DNA of 53,834 bases from Calycina herbarum (Eukaryota; Ascomycota; Leotiomycetes; Helotiales; Pezizellaceae): assembly GCA_001414485.1 (NCBI GenBank), contig LLEY01000283.1, forward strand, positions 1-53,834, written 5' to 3'. Shown one piece after another: positions 45,331 through 53,834 of the stretch (within the stretch, counting starts at the first letter, position 1; every line of letters begins with the position of its first letter). Both the position numbers and the translations under genes were made by a program. The notes below the pieces were generated by a model. It was not told the DNA's origin, did no database searches, and was given only the letters and a program-made list of their open reading frames with translations.

Positions 45331-45881
45331 CGTGACAAGCACGTGACCTTGGAAACCACCTCGGGAATGACGACGCACGCTGGAATGGAATGACGAGCCT
45401 TACAGTTACTAAGCAACCCCTTTCCTCTGGGTATATATACCGCGTTGCCCTCGTAGATAGATCTGTAGCTTTAAATTCTCGAATTTACACACATATACTC
45501 TTGTGCCTTTGCCTTTGGTTATGGATCGTGACACCTCCCGTGGGTGGGAAGGTGGTAGGTGGAAGGGTGGGTCGGGGACTCCGACGATTACTCTCAACTG
45601 CTTTTCCTGAATTCTCCATACCCAGGCTGTTGAACAGCAGAATATCAGAAAGAACCAATGGGTCCAAAAAGCGGAGAGGACGCAACGAAATCCTATCTTT
45701 TTCCACCAATAGAAAACGAGTACATAATCAAACATTCATATGCAGAACTACGTACAAAATAACATTTGTATCCCACCATGAAGAAACCGTAGCTCCTCTA
45801 CTGATCCTGTTTCTTTCAAAAGTGTTCCCTCCCCTTAACAAAAGTTCCCCAAAATCCAAACTTCAACCTATCATCCCAAAA
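45331..45881. other. Promoter region of the CMD-like gene
   Basis: About 550 bp. It contains two CACGTGAC elements (45329-45336 and 45340-45347) and a perfect 12-bp palindromic TATA-like sequence at 45430-45441. The open frame running through here (from 45390) is an in-frame extension of the CMD-like gene and shows no protein similarity. Confidence 0.45.
45430..45441. promoter_or_regulatory. Palindromic TATA-like element
   Basis: GGTATATATACC is a perfect 12-bp palindrome about 440 bp before the ATG at 45882. It may be a TATA element for a transcript with a long leader; assignment is tentative. Confidence 0.3.
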
Positions 45882-46583
45882 ATGTCACGTTTCCGGCCCC
45901 TCCCCCCATCTTCCCAAACCCCAGCGCAAGCAGAATCCTACGCCGAACTCACCCGTCTAACAGCCCTCCTCTACGGAAAAAATAACATCAAACTACAAGA
46001 CCGCCACGGAGCTTTCATCGGACCCTTCGCACCCCTCCTCTACAGCCCATCTATAGCACCTACATGGGTCCCCGCCGCCTACGCTGTCGTCTCCAATCCA
46101 GCCCTTACCCTGCGCGAGAGGGAGTTGGCGATTCTAGCGAGTCTGAGTCCAAGTAAGCCAGCTTTTGGGGTGCATGCTCATGTTAGGATTGCGGCGGATG
46201 CTGGGTTTGGGGAGGAGCAGATTAGGGATGCTGGGGAAGGGAGATGTCCTAAGGATTTGACGGGCAGAGAAGTAAGTTGTTTTTTTAAGTATTTTTTTGT
46301 GGAGAGAGAGGGAAATCTAGGATGGGTGAGCATTTGGGAAATAAAGATTTGATGAGCCCCGAAACCTAATGAATCCGAGTCTAATGTTTTGAAATAGGAA
46401 ACATGTTATAACTTAGCCCTGGAACTAGTGCAACTCCGTGGTCCCCTAGGAAATGAGAGTTATGAGAAGGCTCTGGGTGTGTTGGGGAGGGAGAGTTTAC
46501 TAGCGGTTGTTCATCTTGCGGGGTCGTATTTGTATACTGGACTTTTGTTGAATGCTGCTGATGTTCCGATTCCGGAGGAATAG
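45882..46583 (+). CDS. Carboxymuconolactone decarboxylase/AhpD-like protein, 191 aa
   Basis: Two exons, 45882-46271 and 46398-46583, joined by a 126-bp intron. The product has the all-helical CMD pattern: LRERELAILASLSP, then HAHVRIAADAGFGEEQIRDAG, and a second-repeat-like ending ALGVLGRESLLAVVHLAGSY. The redox CxxC pair of AhpD peroxidases is absent from the corresponding helix, so a decarboxylase- or lyase-like role is more likely than peroxide reduction. No targeting signal is seen. Family members take part in protocatechuate breakdown in bacteria, but many fungal copies act elsewhere, including in secondary metabolism. The ATG at 45882 fits the family's N terminus. Confidence 0.82.
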
Positions 46584-47941
46584 AAGTTATTTGTTGGTGA
46601 TGAGTGAGTGGTTTGGTGTGGGTGTAGGAATTTGAGGATTTGGGAAGTTGGTTGTGAAGGAATTCCTAGAGGTTAGACTAGAATTCTGGTTGATTTTAAG
46701 ATGAGTAGATGAGGACTTAAAAGCTTGTCGAATTAAAAAAGGACTTCGAATTGCAAAAATAAGGTGAACGCAACGAGGAAGTAAAATAGCTCTGTCTTTC
46801 TTTCTGTCCCGCAGTTCGGAAAGAGATTGTGATAGAATGCGAAGAAGACACCTTGGAAAATACGCGTCGAGTAATAACAAACATAGCTTTTCGCATAGTA
46901 CATTCAAGAGCGACTTTAGGGTTGGTAGTTTCGTCATACCTTCCTCTATATCTTCCCAAAAATAGGTATGGATATGAAGGAAGAAGCAAAGAGTGAAGGT
47001 ATGTACTATCCCCCCCTTAACTGTCTGTAGACGCACAGACATTTTCACAGCCAAACTACCCTTGCACATGACAGACAGTTAAGGGGGGGGGAGTAACTGT
47101 GTAGGAAAATTACTCGGAAAAACAATGATTGCCATTATTTCATCCAGCTTGAAGGAGAATTGAACACGCGACTTTAGATGTTACCCCTTGAGACATCATG
47201 ACTGCCGTTGTAGGAGGTGGTGTTAAGATACTTTGATATGTGTTGATATTGTCTTGGAAATGGCGGGATGGGTTGAGCTCGTGATAGTTGGTGGGGGTCA
47301 AGTTGCAGGTTGTTCTCAAAAGTACAAGCGAAGCTGTATTTTGAATCACAGCAAGTCAACGAATCAGAAACGCTGCTTTAAATCGTGCCCACTTCTCATC
47401 CCTGAATTGGATATTTCTGGCTGAATTGAGCCACACCCGACAGGTACAAGCCACAGACTGGGCAGACCTCATTTGCGGGTCTGACTTGGTGAGCGTGGTC
47501 GAAATTCACAGTCGCCAGCGCCCTCTGACCCACCACGACGACCACCTAGTCCCAGTTAGTGTAATCTTTGCCAGCCATGCAATTGTCTCCTACTGCCTCT
47601 CCATTCTTGAATCCGTCTTCGTCTTCGTTTTCGTCTTCGTCTCCTTCTCCGTCTTCACCATAGACTCCTCAATCCCTCCCCAGAATCCCTCCTCTCCATA
47701 TCAGCCCAACTTGATTCCGCCCCAGGCGACGAACTATCGTCCCACAACCAAGGTGGAAGGACCAGGAGGAGGGAGTAGCTCTGCATTTCTGAATATTCAC
47801 ACCCACCCCGCCGGGTCCAACGAATCATACGAACTAGTCGAGTACACCGACATCCAACATCGCGAAGAGGCCAACGCAAAGCAACGTCAACACGAAGCCA
47901 GGCGGGCAGAAAAAAGGCGGCGGCTGGACCACGAGGACGAG
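46584..47941. other. Intergenic region with inverted repeat, 5' leader of transporter gene
   Basis: About 1.36 kb. It contains a perfect 19-bp inverted repeat (47010-47028 and 47071-47089). In its last 500 bp is a pyrimidine-rich leader with a TTCGTC-type microsatellite (about 47606-47650). The frame of the transporter is open upstream from 47426, but that part has no domain similarity. The minus-strand frame 46587-47069 lacks family features. Confidence 0.5.
47010..47089. repeat. Perfect 19-bp inverted repeat with 42-bp loop
   Basis: The arm CCCCCCCTTAACTGTCTGT (47010-47028) is exactly complementary, reversed, to 47071-47089. The pair could form a stem of 19 bp around a 42-base loop. It is not part of any gene model and sits about 430 bp downstream of the CMD-like gene. 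Confidence 0.85.
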
Positions 47942-50784
47942 ATGAAGTTCTCGCACAGCATCCAGTTTAATGCTGTGCCCGATTGGAGCAGCAAGTACAT
48001 TGCTTACAGCAACCTCAAGAAACTGTAGGTGACTTCTGTTCTGTGCCTTGCATTGTACCCGTGCTACTTTGCTACCGGTACCCCTCTGCCGTGCCGCGGG
48101 GGAAATCTGGGAGCGCTGTGAACTGATTATTTCCAGAATTTACCAGCTCGAAAAGACAATCCATCGACCAGCTGCCGGAGACGAGGATGCCGAAGGTTCC
48201 CCCCTCATACAATCCGATAACCCAGATCCGGCTTTCCAGAGAGCACTAGATGCCGAACTCGAGAAAATCTCCTCATTCTACCAAATCAAAGAGCTGGAAA
48301 TATATGGCGAGGTGTCGGATTTTCTCAAGGACGAAGCTTCATACGAGAACGAGAACCAAGAGCAGGATGGAGCAGGAGATCTCAGGGGGAATGGGGTTGG
48401 TCGGAGCAGCGATCGTCCTCGACAAGGCAGCATTTTCCGAAGTTTCCAAATACCCCGAAGGCCTAGCACAATCAACAGATCGATAGATGAGGGCATGGAG
48501 GATAGTGATGAGGGTTCCGATGATGATGAAACCACCGGATTGCAGAAATCAAGAACCAGTTTGAATCGGACCAAGAGTGCCCCCTACGATGGAAATGCAA
48601 GTCGAGAGAACATGCTGGGTTCAACCGAATTCAACAAATCCCTTAGACGGAACAGTCAAAACTACGATGATTATGCTGAGCAAGCCATGTCTACGCTATA
48701 TTCCTCTGGCATCACTCTGAAAAAGCGGGCAATCAGTCTCTATGTACAATTATGCGAGTTGAAGTCATTCATCCAGCTGAACAAAACGGGATTTACCAAA
48801 GTTCTTAAAAAGTACGATAAAATCCTTGACCGACATCTCAAATCCATGTACAACGAGAAATTTGTAGCTCCTGCCTATCCATTTCGACCAGAAACCATAA
48901 AGCATGTTGAGGAAAACATTTTGAAGATGGAACAGGCATACGCTGCGGTCGTCACCCAAGGTGATGTTGGGTTGGCCAAGAAGGAATTGAGATTACATTT
49001 ACGAGAGCATGTTGTTTGGGAACGAAATACCGTCTGGCGAGAAATGATTGGAATTGAGCGAAAAGCTCAAGCTGCGAATATGGGTTTGAGGAGAACCCTC
49101 TTAGGCCAAGATAACGATCCTGCCAAAGCTCGACTTCAAGGAGACGATGTAGATGCTGCAGAAACAAAGGAACTATCGACACCTGTGGGAAGAATCAGAT
49201 TACCATCATGGTTGGTGAGCTCAACAATGCTTACATTGATAGCTATCGTTGTGATATTTTTCGTTCTGCTTTATATCCCAATCATGAAGAAAACGGAACA
49301 ACAAAACTGCTTGGCAATGTTGGTTTTCGTCAGTTTGTTGTGGGCTACGGAGGTGAGTTTTCTCTTAATTGATTCGAGTTATATATACTAATATCACTAG
49401 GTCATTCCTCTCTTCGTGACTTCTCTCCTCATCCCTTTCCTGTGCGTCGTCTTGAGAGTTGTACGCTCCGACGACAAACCACACCATCGACTTGACGCCA
49501 GTGCTGCAACCAAGTATATTTTTGCTGCCATGTGGACTCCAGTCATCATGCTCCTTCTTGGTGGTTTCACTGTGGCTGCGGCATTATCCAAATACGACAT
49601 TGCTAAAAGAATAGCAACATTCGTTCTCAGTAGAGCGGGTACAAGACCAAGAACCGTTCTTGTGGCCAATATGTTTGTAGCAGCTTTCGCAAGTATGTGG
49701 ATCAGTAACGTTGCCGCGCCTGTGTTATGCTTCTCGATTATTCAGGTTAGAATTCCCGTCACTGTATTTCTTTTCTTAACTAACACCAGCAGCCAATGTT
49801 ACGAAATCTGCCCGCCGATTCCCAGATGTCAAAAGCTTTGATTCTTGGCATTGCCCTTGCCTCCAACATTGGCGGGATGCTCTCACCCATTGCCTCGCCC
49901 CAGAATATCGTTGCCCTTCAAATCATGACACCCCAACCATCTTGGGGTATATGGTTCTTCATCGTCATTCCTGTGGGCATCATCTCCATTCTCTTGATAT
50001 GGGTAATTCTCCTAGTCAGTTTCCAGCCTGGAAAGGGTACTACCATTGTCCCAATCCGGCCAGTAAAGGATAAATTCTCTGGTGTGCAATGGTTCATCTC
50101 ATTAGTTACTTTGGGCACCATTATCCTCTGGTGTGTAAGTCATCAACTAGAATGGCTATTCGGGGATATGGGTGTCGTCGCCATCATTCCTCTGGTCCTT
50201 TTCTTCGGCACTGGAATCCTTACAAAGGAAGATTTCAACAATTTCCTATGGACCATCATTATTCTTGCCGCTGGGGGTTTGTCGTTGGGTAAAGCTGTTA
50301 ACTCGTCGGGTCTTCTGCATACGATTGCAGGCGCTATCACGAAAGAAGTCGAGGGCTTCTCTTTGTATGGTGTCTTGGTTGTTTTTGCGTCGTTGATTCT
50401 GGTTGTTGCTACTTTTATCAGCCATACTGTTGCGGCGTTGATTATTCTGCCTTTGGTGCATAGTGTGGGTGTGGGGATGGAGGAGCCACATCCTAATTTG
50501 CTTGTTATGGGGGGTGCACTGATGTGTAGTGCTGCTATGGGTCTTCCTACCTCGGGGTTCCCTAATATGAGTATGTCCCCCGCCCCCACTCCACAAATCC
50601 CCTTGATAAGAGAAGAGAAGCTGACTGAGTGGAAATAGCTGCTATCATGATGGAAGATTCGCAGACTGGACAGAGATACTTGCAGGTTAAGCACTTTATT
50701 AGTCGGGGGGTTCCGGCTAGTATCTTGACGCTGCTTGTGGTTATTAGTGTTGGATATGGGTTAATGCTTGTGGTTGGGATGTAA
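47942..50784 (+). CDS. SPX-domain low-affinity phosphate transporter (Pho87/Pho90/Pho91 type), 855 aa
   Basis: Five exons: 47942-48024, 48137-49352, 49401-49745, 49793-50570 and 50639-50784. The N terminus MKFSHSIQFNAVPDWSSKYI is the start of an SPX domain, which senses inositol pyrophosphates. The SPX region runs to about residue 330, with a long acidic/serine-rich insert (DSDEGSDDDE and neighbours). It continues through QLCELKSFIQLNKTGFTKVLKKYDK, the conserved helical core. From about residue 400 the protein is a multi-pass carrier of the divalent anion:Na+ symporter superfamily, with hallmark segments WISNVAAPVLCFSI, ALASNIGGMLSPIASPQN and AAMGLPTSGFPNM. It should import phosphate at the plasma membrane, or export it from the vacuole if Pho91-like. 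SPX needs a free N terminus, which supports the ATG at 47942. Confidence 0.92.
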
Positions 50785-52540
50785 TTCCCTTCTTCTTTCT
50801 AGGGGGGTTTTCTTTCTTCTTTTTTTGGCATGGAACGGCGTTGAAGAGGTGTAGATTGAGCATTTTGCAGGGGGGGGGGTGGAAGTTATACAAAGTTTTC
50901 GTATACAAGTTTATTTGTGTACAGTACATGTTCTTGTCTGTCTAAAGGAGGGTTGTTTTCTTCGTTGCTTTCTCTTCCATGACCTCTTAATACCTGTGGT
51001 TCTCCTATTCCACGGAGTATCGTTCAAGTTTGTTTCTCGTTGGACACGGGCTTGGTTTTAGCCCCCAAATTAAGTCCTGCGCCTTCATCCGGAAGAAGGA
51101 AAAGATCACGGGTTCTCAGACCTCGACGTGTCTTTCTTTTTACGAATTCGGACTGCTTAGGGTGGAATTGGGAAACGATGATTTCCATTTTGCTGCATGA
51201 GGAATCACACCAAAACGGCGAAGCGTCGATCAACAGGTTTGACGATCGTGGTGGGATTGGGAGTAGTTCCTTCGTATCCGAGGCACAAATCAGGATTGTT
51301 TTCCGTTTCTCGGGTTTGCAGGGTACAAGTAGTATCAACTGGAAGTCTTTTCGATTTTTGTTTCGTAGACAGGATTATATTGACACGTGATCCATTGTTG
51401 GTCCTCAAGATCGCTGTTCCCTTTCCTGCCTTCATCTTTCGCGCGATTGAATCTATTTCTTACTAAAAAGCTGTATCGGTGGTTGTCTTTGCTGCATAAG
51501 GCGGTGTGTCGATCAGCTTTAACGATCCTGGGATTGGGAGTGGTTCCATCGTCTGTTTTCCGGGTTGGGTAACCTTGCGAACATTTCGTTTTCTGATCTA
51601 TCCTGAAGATTAAAGGTGGACACGGTAGTTACTTTAGAGTTTTTTCCCTCTACCATCCGTTTTTGAAGTTGGAGAACTTTCCAGTTTCGATCGCCATTCA
51701 GTCTAGTTTCATGATTTCGGATTGAGAAATACCTCCGGTCCGAACTCAGGAGATTTCTCCGCTATTTGGTTTTTACGTGTGTATCCGGAAATACAGACCA
51801 GGGATCAGGTGCCGAAGACGACAACCTGGGTTGGGTCGGGTCGGCAAAGCTTCTTCCGCTGCCAATGGGTGTGGCAGCTTTGCTGGGTTTTTACGTATTT
51901 TTTTTACTTGCCGTGATCTTCGAGATGGGATGCGATGTTTTTTTTTTTGTTTTTTGGATAGCAAAGTGAGGGGTATTTTTGTTAATTTTCAGGAAGTTTT
52001 TTACGAGTAAGAGAGTTGCATATGGATTGTGGAGAGACTCTCCCAATCGAAAATCCCGCGTGGTGAGCAGTCTTGAGATTGAATCCATCCCTACACGCTG
52101 TGCCGCGGATTGCGGGTTCCTCATTGGACCCAAAATTATATGTTACGATTTGTGAGCTAAGAGAGAATGGGAGCTTCTCTTTCGTCACTTCGTGCTTTAA
52201 CTTTACATGTGGGGTATCGACCTCATGCATTAAGTTCCGAATCGGTCACCTCATTCATTGGACAGATCACCAGATTCAGCACCCGGTATTGGAATCCCCA
52301 TAAAAACAACTCTTGTCACATTTCCTTTTATGTGGACGATGAGCAGATCAGGAGAGGGTCTGTGATGAACCGATCTAAAGTGTTGACGTTTCCCCTGAAG
52401 AGGTTCGAAGGCGTTCATGAATTTATACTTTCTGTACGAACGTTGAATTCTGGTTTTCGGGTTGTTTTTTAACATTACTTTTCTTTTCATATCGTGGAGA
52501 GGTGAAGCTATTAGGCTACGAGAGTACAGGGCTTTTCAAG
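50785..52540. other. Intergenic region with a diverged direct repeat
   Basis: About 1.75 kb, T/G-rich, no supported gene. A block near 51188-51325 recurs in shortened, mutated form near 51488-51570. The open frames here overlap each other on both strands without family features. Confidence 0.5.
51188..51570 (+). repeat. Diverged direct repeat pair
   Basis: Copy one (about 51188-51325) and copy two (about 51488-51570) share, in order, TTTGCTGCAT-like, GTCGATCA, a GATC-containing segment, GGGATTGGGAGT(A/G)GTTCC and a GTTTTCCG stretch. The two copies differ by several substitutions and gaps, so the duplication is old. Confidence 0.5.
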
Positions 52541-53830
52541 ATGGTTTCCGAGGCTTCTAATTTACAACCATGGACGACGCAGACTGTCATTGCGGTTACG
52601 ATTCTGGCGGCTGTATGTGTTGCTCTAAGATTGCTGTCGAGATATGCAAAGAGACAGCCTCTTTGGTGGGATGATTGGATGATACTATGGTCTATGGTAC
52701 TAGTTTCCCAAAGAATTGGTGTGACCCATCCTTACTGACGCCGAATAATAGGCCTGGAATCTCATCGTTGTGGGCTTCATATTTGGAATGCTTTCCTGCG
52801 GAATGGGGTTACACGCCGATGTTGTTCCCCTTCCCAAGATCGTTCTAATGGCAAAACTCCTTGTTGTTGCGGAGGTTCTTTATGCTTTTAATCTCGTCTG
52901 GACTAAATTGAGTCTATTGATGATGTATTATCGCATCTTTCGATTCCCCTACTTCAAGAAATGGGCGTATATTATTGGGTCTTTCATCATTGCATGGGTT
53001 ATTTGTGTTACGTTCTGTATGCAACTCTCTCCCTTTATTTCCCCCTATTAAAATCTCACTGCTCTCTGCTTCTGAGAATGGTATGCTAATTCGTAGCAGT
53101 GTTCATCTTCATCTGCGTTCCGGTTCAGAAACTTTGGTATCCGGATATACCTGGGAGGTGTATTAATCAAGTTGGAACATGGATTGCGAATGCCCTTTCG
53201 ACAATTATCAGTGATCTGGCGACTTTGATCCTTCCCATCCCGCAGGTGTGGAAGTTGCAACTTAAAACGACGGAAAAGATTGCAATTACTTGTGCCTTTG
53301 GTCTTGGTAGTTTCGTCATCTTCGCCTCCGCCTACCGCTTCTCAGTCCTCTTCTCCTACACCGCCGCGGACCCGACATACACACTCGCCCATACAGTAGG
53401 CTGGACAGCAATCGAAATGTCGGCGGGTATCGTCAGCGCCTGTCTCCCAACCATGGGTCCAGCCTTCCAATTCATCGGTAAAAAATGCGGGATGAGAGCA
53501 CCATCACCCACACTTGGATCAAACAACGTTTCCAAAAGCGGCCTATCCAGTAACGGACGTATAATTCCAGATAATTCGGTTTCGGGACACCATGGTGGGG
53601 GTAAGAGACATAGTCAAGGAGCTTTTCACTATCTCCCTGATGATTCGAAATATGTTGGTTCGGAGGGGAGTCGTACGCCAGTGGATGATGATTTGCGACC
53701 GACGCATGGGGCTTATACTACGGCGAATGCGTCGGGGAGAAGGACAGATAGCTACAGTACGGATGAGGTTCCGCTAAACAGTATTGCTGTACATAAAAAC
53801 TTTACGCAGGTTACGACCGAGGGGAGGTAA
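52541..53830 (+). CDS. Fungal rhodopsin-like 7-TM membrane protein (Pth11-related type), 383 aa
   Basis: Three exons: 52541-52696, 52752-53016 and 53100-53830. Seven hydrophobic segments are visible across residues about 12-290, beginning with TVIAVTILAAVCVALRLLSR. The loop signature WWDDWMI after the first helix and the later LLVVAEVLYAFNLVWTKLSL, FFxR-like YYRIFRF and CINQVGTW segments are typical of the large fungal rhodopsin-like family. That family includes the extracellular-matrix/host sensing protein Pth11. No CFEM cysteine domain precedes the helices, so this is the shorter subtype. The C-terminal 90 residues are Ser/Gly-rich and cytosolic, likely regulatory. Ligand and signalling partners are unknown. 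The last stop codon lies four bases from the end of the window, so the gene is complete. Confidence 0.87.
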
Positions 53831-53834
53831 AGGG

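Noticed and set aside
2255..51390. Possible enrichment of CACGTG sites in intergenic DNA
   Set aside because: About a dozen sites by eye is close to what chance predicts for a 6-mer in 54 kb of this composition; no claim without a proper count.

Overview
The window looks like nuclear DNA of a filamentous ascomycete (Pezizomycotina; a leotiomycete is my best guess, but the sequence alone does not settle it). Genes lie on both strands. Most are broken by short GT-AG introns of about 45-125 bp, with intergenic stretches of 0.3-2.4 kb. The families are typically fungal: 2EXR, F-box, HET, heme-thiolate peroxidase, a fungal rhodopsin-like 7-TM protein, an SPX phosphate transporter and a secreted TAP-like hydrolase. 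I see no operons, rRNA, CRISPR or convincing tRNA.

Layout. 0.4-6 kb: an uncharacterised SAP-like protein, a small secreted Cys-rich protein and a 2EXR-domain protein. 8-11 kb: a secreted jacalin-like/aerolysin-like protein, followed directly by a broken HET-domain gene that lacks its 5' part. 11-17.5 kb, minus strand: a GH43 glycosidase, a salicylate-hydroxylase-like flavoprotein and a secreted TAP-like alpha/beta hydrolase. 19.9-22.7 kb: an F-box/LRR-like protein and a conserved fungal protein of unknown role. 24.3-28.4 kb: an extradiol-dioxygenase-like gene and a phenol-hydroxylase-like flavoprotein, divergent from one shared promoter region. 28.7-34.3 kb: a GT8-like type II membrane glycosyltransferase, a heme-thiolate peroxidase and a 5'-truncated P450. 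36.7-43.8 kb: a small coiled-coil protein, a BRD8/Bdc1-like bromodomain protein and an HSL-type hydrolase. 44.4-46.6 kb: a decayed MFS transporter and a CMD/AhpD-like protein. 47.9-53.8 kb: an SPX-domain low-affinity phosphate transporter (Pho87/90/91 type) and a rhodopsin-like 7-TM protein.

Together. The clearest functional link is the divergent dioxygenase/monooxygenase pair, which fits hydroxylation of an aromatic ring followed by ring cleavage. A salicylate-hydroxylase-like gene and a CMD-like gene lie further away; whether they belong to the same pathway is speculative. Three decayed genes (HET, P450, MFS) show that parts of the window are undergoing gene loss. I did not find a clearly new multi-gene system. 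The best leads are the aerolysin-like gene abutting the HET relic, the ring-cleavage pair with its repeat-bearing promoter, the CCGAG-rich intron in the peroxidase gene, and a perfect 19-bp inverted repeat near 47 kb. All exon borders were read by eye from GT/AG signals and reading-frame continuity, and need transcript support.
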